Of a DNA stretch of 64,000 nucleotides, positions 7,984 to 16,314 are shown piece by piece. Positions within the stretch are counted from its first letter, which is position 1. Each line of letters begins with the position of its first letter. This DNA is from JAYEHL01 sp041653935 (GTDB lineage: Bacteria > Chloroflexota > Dehalococcoidia > E44-bin15). The stretch lies in the NCBI GenBank assembly GCA_041653935.1, contig JBAZEO010000001.1, forward strand, positions 558,001 to 622,000, given 5' to 3'. The notes under the pieces were generated by a model that made no database searches, was not told the DNA's origin, and saw nothing but the letters and a program-made list of their open reading frames with translations. The position numbers were made by a program, and so were the translations under genes.

Positions 7984-8187
7984 TCACGCTTTAATTGGCG
8001 GTATTACTGTTTTGAGGGAAAGGTCACGAATCTCTGAGCAGTACTTGCAGGTCATGCTCTGACCAACAACAACCCAGTGGTGCGCTTCTGTTGGACTCTT
8101 GCTGCATCTCCACTGCTCTTCGGCCAGATATTCGGCACGATAGTTTGCTTTCGGGAATACTTTTTTCATGGGGTTACATTGTAACAC
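7984..8187 (-). CDS. Small Cys/His-containing protein, possible zinc ribbon
   Basis: A 67-residue protein, or 61 residues if the second ATG (8169, MKKVFPKANY) is used. The core has Trp-Arg-Cys, a His-His-Trp, and a Cys-x2-Cys (CKYC) near residues 27-50, which could ligate one zinc ion. The phrase W-V-V-V-G-Q-S-M-T-C-K-Y-C reads like a conserved small-protein family rather than a random frame. No good Shine-Dalgarno sequence precedes either start. It is isolated between two copies of the dispersed 27-bp element and convergent with the histidine kinase. Function unknown. Confidence 0.5.
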   Translation of the reverse strand: MLQCNPMKKVFPKANYRAEYLAEEQWRCSKSPTEAHHWVVVGQSMTCKYCSEIRDLSLKTVIPPIKA

Positions 8188-8300
8188 ACTTTGCCAAGTA
8201 TCTGCTCAATTCTCCGTAAACATCCAAGTTGGACTCTTTAGTTGTAGCTAACACCTTCTCAAAAGCTGCCTTAGACACAAGCAATCTCTTGACTGATACA

Positions 8301-8327
8301 TGCCCTCAAGTGACACTAGTTCGAACG
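8301..8327 (+). repeat. Dispersed 27-bp element, copy D
   Basis: TGCCCTCAAGTGACACTAG followed by TTCGAACG, about 100 bp upstream of the flavoprotein gene at 8425. It shares the GTGAC...AGTTCGAACG core with copies B and C and the CAAGTG segment with copy E. Confidence 0.6.
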
Positions 8328-8384
8328 TCTGAACTGTAATGTATGAATGGTTGTTGAGGATAAAGATCAAATTGACGTAGAACT

Positions 8385-8393
8385 TGGTATAAT
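8385..8393 (+). promoter_or_regulatory. Extended -10 promoter for the flavoprotein gene
   Basis: TGG followed directly by TATAAT (8388-8393) is a perfect extended -10 element. No good -35 box lies 17 bp upstream, as is common for this promoter class. Transcription would start near 8400, 25 bases before the ATG. Confidence 0.55.
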
Positions 8394-8424
8394 GATGGAC
8401 GCCGTAATCGCGTTGAGGTGAAAA

Positions 8425-10374
8425 ATGAACGAAAAACAATCTATGCTGAAGGAACTCTTCAAACCGGTTAAGATCAACCGCATGAAATTGAAGAACCGCA
8501 TAGTCATGCCCGCCATGACCACCATCATGGGAAACGCCGACGGGACGGTCAGCGATAAGTACGTCGAATACTACACCGCCAGGGCACGAGGGGGCGCCGC
8601 CCTGATCATAGCGGAAACCGTTGACGTGCATCCTTATACACACAATCTTCCCCTGGGAGACAGGGGATTCACCGCCATCTACGATGATAAGTTCATCCCC
8701 GGACTCAGGCGTCTCACCGACAGCATCCATGACGCCGGCGCCAGGGTTTGCGTGCAGCTCCAGCACAGCGGCCGCGCAATGATCATGCTGGACCCGTCCA
8801 AGCCGCCACTGGCTCCATCGGCTATCCCGCATCCGGGGGGCGCAACGCCCAGGGCGCTCACTATCACTGAAATTGAAGACCTGACAGAGGCCTTCGGCGC
8901 TGCAGCAGGCCGGGCCAAGGCAGCAGGATTCGATGCGGTTGAGGTACATGGAGGTCACGGATATCTCATCGCCCAGTTCATGTCAGCCTATTCGAACCGC
9001 CGCAACGACAGGTACGGCGGCGATCTCATGGGGCGGCTCCGTTTCCCAATGGAGGTGCTGCGTTCGGTACGGAAAAGTGTGGGCCCCGATTTCCCGATAA
9101 TTTTCCGCTTCAGCGCCGATGAAAGGGTGCCCGGCGGGCGCGGGGTGATGGAATCGGCGGCCATGGCGCCATATCTGGAAAGGGCTGGCGCCGATTGCCT
9201 CAGCGTCACTACCGGCATGCATTTCACCGTATACTACACGGTTCCGTCGATGGTTCTGCCCAAGGGGCTTAACGTTGAGGCTGCATCGCAGATTAAAGCC
9301 GCTGTGAACGTGCCGGTAATCGCGGTGGGACGTCTTAACGATCCCGTCCTGGCCGAATCGGTGCTGGCCCGGGGACAGGCGGACCTGATAGCCATAGGGC
9401 GCGGCTTGATAGCCGATCCAGAGCTGCCCAACAAGCTGAGAGAAGGACGATGGGAGGACATCAGGCCGTGCATTGCCTGCAACCAGGGCTGCATAGGCGC
9501 GCTCAGCGTCGGTTTCCCGTTCTCCTGCCTGGTGAACCCGGAAGCGGGCCGCGAACGCGAGATGGAACTCAAGCCCGCGTCGCAGCCAAGAAAGGTATGG
9601 GTGGCCGGCGGCGGCCCGGCAGGCATGGAGGCTGCCAGAACAGCCGCCCTGCGGGGGCACAATGTCACACTCTATGAGAAAGATAATCATCTGGGCGGCC
9701 AATTCTATTACGCCTCTCTGCCCCCATCAAAACAAGATATATCTCAATATCTCAAGTACATGGAGAATCAGATGCATGAGGCCGGCGTGAAGGTCATCAT
9801 GGGACAGCCTCTGACCGCTCAGAAGTTGACCGAGGCCAAGCCGGATGTCCTTGTGGTTGCCACCGGAGGACGGCCTTTCATTCCGAAGACGCCCGGCGTG
9901 GAGCAGAAGAACGTGGTGACAGCCGCGGATGTCCTGACGGGGAAGGCCGCAGCCGGACAAAAGGTGCTGGTAGCCGGAGGAGGGCTCGTCGGTTGTGAGA
10001 CTGCTCTATTCCTGGATGAGTTGGGTAAGGATGTAACTATCGTAGAGATGCTGCCGGAGCTGGCCGCCGACCTGATCACGATTCCGAGGGAGGCGCTGAA
10101 CCGCAAGCTGAGCGAGTCCCGTGTGACCGTCTTAACATCAACTACAATTGTGGAGTTCACCGGCGATGGAGTCATCGTAGATCGTAACGGATACCGTGAG
10201 AAGCTGAGCGGCATGGACACGGTTGTCCTGGCGATGGGCACGGTTTCGGTCAATGAACTGGCCAGCGAGGTCAAAGATAGGATACTGGAAATCCATGTGA
10301 TCGGCGATGCCGAGCAGCCGTTGAAAGCAATGGATGCTATTGCAGCCGGCGCCAGGGTTGGCAGACAAATATAG
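8425..10374 (+). CDS. FMN/FAD/4Fe-4S oxidoreductase of the 2,4-dienoyl-CoA reductase / enoate reductase family
   Basis: The 649 residues match the usual length and two-module plan of FadH-type enzymes. Residues 1-345 are an old-yellow-enzyme TIM barrel (LFKPVKINRMKLKNRIVMPAM, HGGHGYLIAQF, NRRNDRYGG). Cys349, Cys352, Cys356 and Cys368 form the CxxCx3Cx11C 4Fe-4S site. Residues ~390-649 hold FAD and NAD(P)H Rossmann folds (VAGGGPAGMEAAR; VAGGGLVGCETALFLDELG). Such enzymes reduce C=C bonds of dienoyl-CoA, enoates or related compounds with NAD(P)H via FAD, Fe-S and FMN. The exact substrate cannot be read from sequence. The gene stands alone with its own promoter, and the nearest acyl-CoA genes are at 20.8-22.8 kb. 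Confidence 0.92.
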   Translation: MNEKQSMLKELFKPVKINRMKLKNRIVMPAMTTIMGNADGTVSDKYVEYYTARARGGAALIIAETVDVHPYTHNLPLGDRGFTAIYDDKFIPGLRRLTDSIHDAGARVCVQLQHSGRAMIMLDPSKPPLAPSAIPHPGGATPRALTITEIEDLTEAFGAAAGRAKAAGFDAVEVHGGHGYLIAQFMSAYSNRRNDRYGGDLMGRLRFPMEVLRSVRKSVGPDFPIIFRFSADERVPGGRGVMESAAMAPYLERAGADCLSVTTGMHFTVYYTVPSMVLPKGLNVEAASQIKAAVNVPVIAVGRLNDPVLAESVLARGQADLIAIGRGLIADPELPNKLREGRWEDIRPCIACNQGCIGALSVGFPFSCLVNPEAGREREMELKPASQPRKVWVAGGGPAGMEAARTAALRGHNVTLYEKDNHLGGQFYYASLPPSKQDISQYLKYMENQMHEAGVKVIMGQPLTAQKLTEAKPDVLVVATGGRPFIPKTPGVEQKNVVTAADVLTGKAAAGQKVLVAGGGLVGCETALFLDELGKDVTIVEMLPELAADLITIPREALNRKLSESRVTVLTSTTIVEFTGDGVIVDRNGYREKLSGMDTVVLAMGTVSVNELASEVKDRILEIHVIGDAEQPLKAMDAIAAGARVGRQI

Positions 10375-10430
10375 CAGATTGATTCCTGGCTTCGTATTTA
10401 TCATCGTTACAACAGTAGCTATTGTGCTGG

Positions 10431-10457
10431 TGCCCCCAAGTGGCAGAAGTTCGAACG
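10431..10457 (+). repeat. Dispersed 27-bp element, copy E
   Basis: TGCCCCCAAGTGGCAGAAG followed by TTCGAACG, 56 bp after the flavoprotein stop in the 343-bp spacer 10375-10717. Preceded by CTGG, its complement reads like a tRNA 3' end (GGGGGCACCAG), but the T-arm spacing and pairing are wrong for a tRNA. Apart from this copy and the promoter at 10529, I see nothing else in the spacer. Confidence 0.6.
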
Positions 10458-10528
10458 TTTGACATTGTATCAAATTGCACAATCCAGCGGTTTATCCCGA
10501 TTATGACCAGCGGCTGCTATACAGAAAT

Positions 10529-10557
10529 TTGACTTTCTAATCATCTGTTTATAAAAT
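10529..10557 (+). promoter_or_regulatory. Sigma-70-type promoter for the coiled-coil gene
   Basis: TTGACT (10529-10534), a 17-bp spacer and TAAAAT (10552-10557); both boxes match 5/6. It implies a ~150-base leader before the ATG at 10718. Confidence 0.5.
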
Positions 10558-10717
10558 AGATACCGTTTCTAAACATAATGCATCAGAAGAAAAGGTCACA
10601 ACAATCACCTTTCTACGTTATTCCGAGATGGATACCGAATAGCAGTGTTCTAAAGATATCTCCGAAATCAATTTATTATCTGTCTTATAAGCACTGATAG
10701 AATAGAAGGAGACGTAA

Positions 10718-11443
10718 ATGACAAAAAACCCAGAAGGCAATCCTGAGAAAGAACAGACTAATACTGAGAAAGAACTAGCCCGCAAAGGTACTTTCAAGAT
10801 AGCTAGTAAAACGCTTCCTGCTATTCTAGACGAGATCGATGAGAACATCTGGGATATAGCTAACGCTCTGCGCAGGGCTGAGCAGGCGGCTAAAGAGGCA
10901 GGAAAGGCTGCAGAAGCTGCGCTGAAGGCCGCAGAAGCTGCAACAAAGGCTGCTACGGAAGCTGGTTTACAAGTTGCGGAGGCAAAGACAACCGGACAAG
11001 ATATTCAGAAAACGGCAAAGAGGGCAGAAGAGGCTGCCAAGGAAGCGATAGAGAAAGCCAGGGAAGCCGGGCTTGCTTCAGATGAGGCCAAGAAAACTGC
11101 TGAAGCTGCGCTGCGGGCGGCGCAGCGGGAAGCGGAGCGGGCTGCTAGTGCCGCAGCCGAATCTAAACAAGCTGCCGCGGAAGCAACTCGTAAAGCTCAG
11201 GATATTGAAGGCAAGATTGCGCAAGCGGCAGGTTTAGCCGATCAAGTTGCTGATCTAAAAAAGAAGACTCAAGCGATGATTGAAAAATCAGCAGCGGAAG
11301 AAGAAGCGGCCCGTGCACGTATGATTGAAGCTGCCAAGGCGGTATTAAAGAGCTTCCTTACTTCCTGGCAGTTTATTGTTATCCTTCTGACAGTCATACT
11401 TATAGCCGTGTCAGTAGCCGTAGCTTTGACTTATATATCATAG
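10718..11443 (+). CDS. Ala-rich coiled-coil protein with C-terminal membrane anchor
   Basis: 241 residues; ATG at 10718 behind AGAAGGAG. Residues ~1-45 are polar and charged, with a short segment TLPAILDEIDENIWDIANALRR. Residues ~50-210 are an uninterrupted Ala/Glu/Lys helix of the type A-x-x-A-A-x-x-A-x-x-A, as in laminarin-like or lipoprotein-like coiled coils. A single transmembrane helix at ~217-238 (FIVILLTVILIAVSVAVALTYI) ends three residues from the C-terminus, so this is a tail-anchored protein facing the cytoplasm. No signal peptide or catalytic motif is visible. Function unknown. The tail-anchor plus long rod plan suggests a membrane-attached scaffold or tether; that is inference. 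Confidence 0.8.
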   Translation: MTKNPEGNPEKEQTNTEKELARKGTFKIASKTLPAILDEIDENIWDIANALRRAEQAAKEAGKAAEAALKAAEAATKAATEAGLQVAEAKTTGQDIQKTAKRAEEAAKEAIEKAREAGLASDEAKKTAEAALRAAQREAERAASAAAESKQAAAEATRKAQDIEGKIAQAAGLADQVADLKKKTQAMIEKSAAEEEAARARMIEAAKAVLKSFLTSWQFIVILLTVILIAVSVAVALTYIS

Positions 11444-11534
11444 TCAGCGTTTGTGTCGAGTTTGGCCTGCATAAAGCCCGTCAGTCTACATCATAGATTA
11501 TGAATTTAAAGCTGACTCGCTCGCAAAGAATAAC

Positions 11535-11610
11535 TGGTACCCCCAAGGGGAATTGAACCCCTGCTTCCAGCTTGAAAGGCTAGCGTCCTAGGCCACTAGA
11601 CGATGGGGGC
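11535..11610 (-). tRNA. tRNA-Glu (TTC)
   Basis: Read on the minus strand from 11610, GCCCCCA pairs with TGGGGGT, the anticodon loop CTTTCAA gives anticodon TTC, and the T-arm is AGGGG-TTCAATT-CCCCT. The CCA end is encoded (11535-11537). It lies just downstream of argC on the same strand. Standard cloverleaf. Confidence 0.95.
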
Positions 11611-11659
11611 ATTGCGGAAAACAAACCTTCCGTATTTTATCACATGAGGAGCGGATTGC

Positions 11660-12679
11660 CTACGGGTATATCGCAAGCGACTCCAATGCCGTAGACTCAG
11701 GCAAGCCCAGCATCAAGTTCATGTTCTGTATCGCCTGGCCGGCGCCGCCCTTGATAAGGTTGTCGATGCAGCTGACCACGATGAGGCGGCCGGCGCGCGT
11801 ATCCACAACGGGGTAGACAAAGCAGAAGTTCGTGCCCAGCGTCTGTTTGGTCTGCGGCGGAGCGTCAACGACCTTAACGAAACGCTCACCCTTATAGAAA
11901 TCCTTATATATATCGATGATCTTCTTTTTATCCATCTTGGCATCGGCCAGCTTGGCGTAGCACGTGCTCAGTATGCCGCGGTTCATCGGTATGAGGTGCG
12001 GAACGAAGGTAACATTAAGGGTCCATTTGGAGTTGAGCGCAGATAATCCCTGCACGATCTCCGGCAGGTGTCGATGCCCCTCTACGGAATAGGCAGATAC
12101 ATTCTCATCAATCTCGGCAAAATGCGTCTTGAGGCTCAAGGCGCGCCCGGCGCCGGACACGCCTGACTTGGAATCGATAATGATATCGGGCTCAATGATC
12201 CCGGCCTTTACCGCGGGGGCCATCGCCAGTATCGCGCCCGTGGGATAGCATCCCGGATTAGCTACAAGACGACTCGAAGCAATATGTTTGCGATTGAGCT
12301 CCACCAGTCCATATACCGCCTCCTTTAGCAGCTTGGGCGTAGGGTGCTCGTGCTCATACCATTCGCGGTATTGCGAAGAATCCTTCAGTCTGAAATCAGC
12401 GCTGACATCGATCACTTTTATTCCGCGATCGAGAGCCGCAGCGCAGGCGGTTGCACTGTCCTTGTGCGGCAGGGCGGAGAATGCCAGATCGACAGGGCCC
12501 AGGTCTTCCTCAATGGTCAGGTCGATATCCGCCAGATGCGGCAGGAAATGTCCCAGCTTCTGGCCGGCAGCGCTGCGCCCGGTCACCGAGGTCAATTTGA
12601 CCTTAGGATGACCGTACAGCAGTCGAGCGATCTCCATCCCTATATATCCGGTTACATTGATAATTCCTACTTTTATCAT
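11660..12679 (-). CDS. argC: N-acetyl-gamma-glutamyl-phosphate reductase
   Basis: Catalyses NADPH-dependent reduction of N-acetyl-glutamyl phosphate to the semialdehyde in arginine synthesis. The 339 residues show the N-terminal Rossmann motif (VGIINVTGYIGMEIARLL), the catalytic cysteine in NPGCYPTGA (Cys144), GVSGAGR and the late GGAGQAIQNMNLM typical of ArgC. I choose the ATG at 12679 because GGAGG lies 7 bases before it. An ATG 12 bases upstream includes that site in the coding region and is less likely. No other arginine genes are in the window. The gene is the last of a five-gene minus-strand operon starting at 16063, and its ribosome site sits inside the last codons of the zincin gene. 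Confidence 0.93.
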   Translation of the reverse strand: MIKVGIINVTGYIGMEIARLLYGHPKVKLTSVTGRSAAGQKLGHFLPHLADIDLTIEEDLGPVDLAFSALPHKDSATACAAALDRGIKVIDVSADFRLKDSSQYREWYEHEHPTPKLLKEAVYGLVELNRKHIASSRLVANPGCYPTGAILAMAPAVKAGIIEPDIIIDSKSGVSGAGRALSLKTHFAEIDENVSAYSVEGHRHLPEIVQGLSALNSKWTLNVTFVPHLIPMNRGILSTCYAKLADAKMDKKKIIDIYKDFYKGERFVKVVDAPPQTKQTLGTNFCFVYPVVDTRAGRLIVVSCIDNLIKGGAGQAIQNMNLMLGLPESTALESLAIYP

Positions 12680-12680
12680 G

Positions 12681-13100
12681 CTATCCTCCATCCGTCCCCT
12701 CTATATTATCCTCCCCCCGTTTCTCACGGGCAATATCCTGAATCCTTTTATCGCTGATACCGAAGTGGTGCGCAATTTCATGCCGCACCGTCTCCTCGAT
12801 GCCCCGCAAGATACGCCCATCACTGCGATAGGCCAGCTCTATCGGTTTCTGGAAAATCGATATCTTGTCCGGCAACACCGGCGTCATCGAGTGGTCCCTG
12901 CCGAAGGCCGTCATCGGCACACCTTCGTACAGTCCCAGCAGCTCTTCGCGTCTCCTTAACCCCACGCTGCGCAGCTGCCTGCCGGTAGGCCATGATTGTA
13001 CCACAACCGCGACATTTTCGAGCCTGTCTTTGAACTCCTGCGGAAGCGTCTCAACGGCCTGTGCGACCAGCTCTTCGAAGCGCTCTCTTTCCATACGCAC
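12681..13100 (-). CDS. Metallopeptidase-family protein (minimal zincin)
   Basis: About 139 residues, starting from GTG 13100 or ATG 13094. The family is the short zincin-like metallopeptidase (formerly DUF1025), recognised by FEELVAQAVETLP at the N-terminus, LLGLYEG, the 'I-S-I-F-Q-K-P-I' strand and the HExxH signature HEIAHHFG near residues 110-117 followed by D-K-R-I. In this family HExxHxx(F/G)..D is thought to bind zinc; the physiological substrate is not established. The start region overlaps the end of the endonuclease III gene by ~50 bp, and the stop is one base before the argC ATG. The gene is therefore translationally embedded in the operon. Confidence 0.85.
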   Translation of the reverse strand: MRMERERFEELVAQAVETLPQEFKDRLENVAVVVQSWPTGRQLRSVGLRRREELLGLYEGVPMTAFGRDHSMTPVLPDKISIFQKPIELAYRSDGRILRGIEETVRHEIAHHFGISDKRIQDIAREKRGEDNIEGTDGG

Positions 13101-13725
13101 ACCCTTTGTTCATCAGGCACCCGCCGCAAAGCGGGCTCTGCGAGCGGCAGACCTTCCTGCCATGCCTCACCATATTGACATGAAAATCATAAACATCAGA
13201 CGACGGAACCAGCTTCCCCAGAATCCTGTGGGCATTGTCCGGAGATACCTTCGAACCGATGAGCCCCAGCCGCTGCGACACGCGATAAACGTGTGTGTCC
13301 ACCGGCAGTGCCGGCCTACCCAACGAGAACAGCAGCACGCAGGCGGCCGTCTTGGGCCCCACGCCGGGAAGCGACTCGAGCCAGCTGCGAGCTTCCGGAA
13401 GCGGCATCTTTTTTAAAAATCCCAGGTCAAGCGAGCCCTTTTCGCTTTTAATGCGCTCCAGTATGGCCTTGATGCGGGGCGCCTTGACCCGGTTCAGGCC
13501 GCCGCCCGAGATAGCGTCTGATATTTTATCGACGTCAGCTCTTGCTACACGATCCCACGTGCCAAATGTGGCGACGAGGTTTTCAAAGGCACGGATCGAG
13601 TTAGCATCAGACGTGTTCTGGGATAGAAGGGCGGCTATGAGCTCGGAGAGGGGATCGCGCCGCGGCAGCCGATACGGCGCGCCGTGCTGCTCCCTCAGCA
13701 GAGCGATTATCTCGTCTATCTTCAT
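13051..13725 (-). CDS. nth: Endonuclease III-family DNA glycosylase
   Basis: Removes oxidised pyrimidines and nicks the abasic site in base-excision repair. The 224 residues contain the HhH motif LPGVGPKTAACVLLF with the catalytic Lys, then PVDTHVYRVSQRLG with the catalytic Asp about 20 residues later. The C-terminal CRSQSPLCGGCLMNKGC is a complete C-x6-C-x2-C-x5-C 4Fe-4S loop. ISGGGLNRVKAPRIKAI precedes the HhH, as in the EndoIII/thermophilic Nth-like branch. The ATG at 13725 overlaps the upstream phosphatase stop by 4 bp. MutY is excluded because its C-terminal domain is missing. Confidence 0.92.
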   Translation of the reverse strand: MKIDEIIALLREQHGAPYRLPRRDPLSELIAALLSQNTSDANSIRAFENLVATFGTWDRVARADVDKISDAISGGGLNRVKAPRIKAILERIKSEKGSLDLGFLKKMPLPEARSWLESLPGVGPKTAACVLLFSLGRPALPVDTHVYRVSQRLGLIGSKVSPDNAHRILGKLVPSSDVYDFHVNMVRHGRKVCRSQSPLCGGCLMNKGCAYGKRALRRAGRTGR

Positions 13726-14366
13726 TGTTTTCCCAGATGACAGGTATCGTTTATCAGGGTCACGGTAGCCCTCTTCTCTCCAGTACCCATAATTTCGTAC
13801 ATCTCAAAGGCGTTCACCGCCGTGGAATCCTGAGCTATCTTCCAGAAGTGAGAGTTATCCAACCCGAGGAGGTGACACAACAGAACCTTGCACACCACGC
13901 GGTGCGAGACGACGGCGATAGTCTCGCCCTCATGCTTCAATGCCAGGTCATCGATAACAGCGACTACTCTCTTCCTCACATCCTCAAGGCTCTCCCCTCC
14001 GGGCACGGCAAAACGCTCAGGGTTATGACGCCACTCGTTGAACAGTTTGGCGTGCTTCTCCCTCACCTCCGAGACGAGGAGCCCCTCCCACTGACCGAAG
14101 TTCATATCGTTAAGGCCTTCCAGCGTAATTACGGACAAGCCGAACCTGTCGGCGATGCACTGCGCCGTGCTCTTTGCTCGTTTGAGCGGACTGGAGTAAA
14201 CGGCCGATATCTCCCACTCCGTCATGCGTTCGGCGGCCAACTGCGCCTGCTTCAGCCCCGTCTCGTCCAGCTCGATATCCGCCCGCCCGCGAAAACGCTC
14301 GTCCTTATTCCAGCCCGTCTGCCCGTGTCTCACCAGGATAAAACGGGTGAAGTGTTCCTTCTTCAC
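13722..14366 (-). CDS. Histidine phosphatase (phosphoglycerate mutase superfamily)
   Basis: 214 residues with the RHG signature LVRHGQTGWN (phosphoacceptor His in RHG), 'SSPLKRAKSTAQCIA', 'LNDMNFGQWEG' and the second catalytic His in VVSHRVVCKVLLCHLL. The pattern fits the CobC/GpmB/alpha-ribazole phosphatase group rather than dPGM glycolytic mutase. The window also holds a separate apgM for glycolysis at 61.4 kb, so a metabolite phosphatase is likely; the substrate is unknown. It overlaps both neighbours by 4 bp (13722-13725 and 14363-14366), a sign of tight translational coupling. Confidence 0.88.
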   Translation of the reverse strand: MKKEHFTRFILVRHGQTGWNKDERFRGRADIELDETGLKQAQLAAERMTEWEISAVYSSPLKRAKSTAQCIADRFGLSVITLEGLNDMNFGQWEGLLVSEVREKHAKLFNEWRHNPERFAVPGGESLEDVRKRVVAVIDDLALKHEGETIAVVSHRVVCKVLLCHLLGLDNSHFWKIAQDSTAVNAFEMYEIMGTGEKRATVTLINDTCHLGKQ

Positions 14367-16063
14367 TTCTCTTCAGGCCCCCCTTCCCTGAGGATATTAA
14401 TAATATACTGTATTTCGGTTCCGGCTAAACCGTAGCGATGCAGGGTATGACGCACCATCTCCAGTCCGGCCTCGAATTCGGGCCGCACTATCTCGGCAAC
14501 GCCCAGTGCCCGCAGCGTATCGGCATGCTCATCGAAATGGACACGCGCCACGATATCCAGTTTGGGATTAATGGCATGCGCATTCCTTACCGCCATCTCC
14601 GTCACGATCGGATCGTTCATGGTAATAACCATAACCTTGGCCTTATCCAGAAGTGCGCGTGAAAGGATATCGGGATTGCTAGCATCGCCGTACAGGTAGG
14701 GCACCCCTTTCTCACGCAACATATCGATGACGTATGGGTCCTCATCGATAACGAGGCGGGTGAAGCCCCTCTTTTCCAGCACTGAACCTAATATCTGGCC
14801 CACGCGCCCGCAGCCGCAGATGACCACATGGTTGCTAAGCTGCAGCCTCTTCTCCGGATCGGGATCCGAGCGCCGCGCGAAGACCCTGGCGAAACGCTCC
14901 CTTTGGTTAAGACGAACGTACACTTTGGAAGCTGCACCCATCGCCAGCGGGGTCAGCAATATAGTGATGGCGGCGCTGGTAAGCGTTACATCATAAATAT
15001 CCTTGGAGATAATCCCCGCGCTGAGCGCGGCGGCGGCCAGCACAAAGCTGAACTCACCTATCTGGAAGAGCCCGGCGCCGGAATAGAGCATGGTCTTAGC
15101 GCTGTAGCCTACCAGCCTGGGCACCACGAAACATATAGCGAATTTGCCTACGATTATAGTAGCAACTGCGATGCTGACCATGGCTAGATTATCCACAAAG
15201 AAACGCAGGTCGATCAACATTCCCAGCGATACGAAGAACAGCGTGGCGAACAGATCGCGCAGAGGTATGACCTCAGCTATAGCCTGATGAGCATAATCCG
15301 ATTCGCTGATGATAACGCCGGCGGCAAAAGCGCCGAAGGCCAGCGAGATGCCGAAATGATCGGTGACAAAGGCTACGACGATACATAGCCCTACTATTGC
15401 CAGCAGGAAAAGCTCGCGCGAACGGAACCCGGCCACGCGGCGCATAACACGCGGCAGCACCCACAGCCCGAGGACGAACATGGCTACGATAAAAATAACT
15501 GCTTTAAGAACAGCGATACCGAGCGCTTTAGCCCATTCCGGCTCCCCGATGGCAGGCATTATGGCCATCATCGGTATCACCGCTATGTCCTGAACCAGCA
15601 GGATTCCTATCATCAATTTGCCGTGCGCCGTATCGAGCTCGCCGCGCTCCATGAGCAGCTTGAGCACAACCATAGTGCTGGACATGGCTAGCATGAAACC
15701 GAAGAACATGGCTCCCTCGAAGTTCCAGCCCAGGCCGACGCCGACGCCCAACCCCAGCAATGTCGTAGCAGCTATCTGTATACCCCCGCCGATAGCTGAG
15801 ACACGGCCTACCTTACGCAGTGATTTGAGTGAAAACTCCATACCGAGGGTGAAGAGGAGCAGGGCCACGCCGATCTCGGCCATCGTCTCGATTTGCGCGG
15901 TTTCCTCGACAAAATGAGCGCCGTACGGCCCGATGATGATCCCCGCCGCCAGATAACCTATGATGACAGGCAGACGCAGCTGTCTGGCGATCATCCCGCC
16001 GACGAACGCAGCCACCAGAGCTATGACCAGTACGACCAGACCCAGCTGCCCTTCCATTTGCAC
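14363..16063 (-). CDS. CPA2-family cation:proton antiporter with TrkA-N domain
   Basis: An integral membrane Kef/YbaL-type transporter exchanging K+ or Na+ for H+. Residues 1-385 carry about 12 hydrophobic segments with LPVIIGYLAAGIIIGP, LLLFTLGMEFSL and FVSLGMLIDL, motifs of the CPA2 group. Residues ~415-530 are a cytoplasmic RCK/TrkA-N Rossmann domain (HVVICGCGRVGQILG) that binds a nucleotide to gate transport. No extra TrkA-C domain is evident. The start may be GTG 16063 or the ATG at 16057, which has GGGG 6 bases upstream. It is the first gene of the five-gene operon that ends with argC. Confidence 0.9.
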   Translation of the reverse strand: MQMEGQLGLVVLVIALVAAFVGGMIARQLRLPVIIGYLAAGIIIGPYGAHFVEETAQIETMAEIGVALLLFTLGMEFSLKSLRKVGRVSAIGGGIQIAATTLLGLGVGVGLGWNFEGAMFFGFMLAMSSTMVVLKLLMERGELDTAHGKLMIGILLVQDIAVIPMMAIMPAIGEPEWAKALGIAVLKAVIFIVAMFVLGLWVLPRVMRRVAGFRSRELFLLAIVGLCIVVAFVTDHFGISLAFGAFAAGVIISESDYAHQAIAEVIPLRDLFATLFFVSLGMLIDLRFFVDNLAMVSIAVATIIVGKFAICFVVPRLVGYSAKTMLYSGAGLFQIGEFSFVLAAAALSAGIISKDIYDVTLTSAAITILLTPLAMGAASKVYVRLNQRERFARVFARRSDPDPEKRLQLSNHVVICGCGRVGQILGSVLEKRGFTRLVIDEDPYVIDMLREKGVPYLYGDASNPDILSRALLDKAKVMVITMNDPIVTEMAVRNAHAINPKLDIVARVHFDEHADTLRALGVAEIVRPEFEAGLEMVRHTLHRYGLAGTEIQYIINILREGGPEEK

Positions 16064-16160
16064 CCCGCACTACAGGTAAAAAGAATTAGACTATTCTATC
16101 ACAGAGTTTTGCAATGTCATATAGCCAAGACGATAAAAATCAAAATCAGAGATAGATAAC

Positions 16161-16197
16161 ACCCTCACCCTGACCCTCTCCCTGCGGAGGAAGGCCT
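16161..16197 (+). repeat. Dispersed C-rich repeat, copy 1
   Basis: ACCCTCACCCTGACCCTCTCCCTGCGGAGGAAG recurs almost base for base at 23214-23254. It opens the 586-bp spacer 16064-16649, which holds no convincing gene and consists of successive inverted repeats up to 16563. Confidence 0.7.
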
Positions 16198-16214
16198 TAT
16201 TGAACTCACCCTAG

Positions 16215-16238
16215 CCCTCTCTTTAATTAAAGAGAGGG
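16215..16238. repeat. Perfect 24-bp palindrome
   Basis: CCCTCTCTTTAA followed by its exact reverse complement TTAAAGAGAGGG. It lies in the repeat-rich spacer and could form a 12-bp stem on either strand. A palindromic repeat unit is more likely than a terminator because no T-run follows. Confidence 0.6.
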
Positions 16239-16282
16239 TAGCTAGCCCCACCTTTTTCCAGCTGCGGCGCGCAAAATTGTTT

Positions 16283-16314
16283 GTATGTGCACGGCACTTC
16301 GTCCGTGCACATAC
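16283..16314. repeat. Perfect 12-bp stem hairpin
   Basis: GTATGTGCACGG (16283-16294), an 8-base loop CACTTCGT and CCGTGCACATAC (16303-16314). The stem has no mismatch. No U-tract follows on either strand. It belongs to the inverted-repeat cluster of this spacer. Confidence 0.65.

Noticed and set aside
10431..10460. Copy E of the 27-bp element as a tRNA gene end
   Set aside because: TTCGAAC and GGGGGCACCA look tRNA-like, but the T-stem does not pair, the spacing is about five bases too long and no anticodon arm follows.
10618..10848. 76-codon minus-strand frame before the coiled-coil gene
   Set aside because: It overlaps the start and ribosome site of the confident gene at 10718 and has no start signal of its own.
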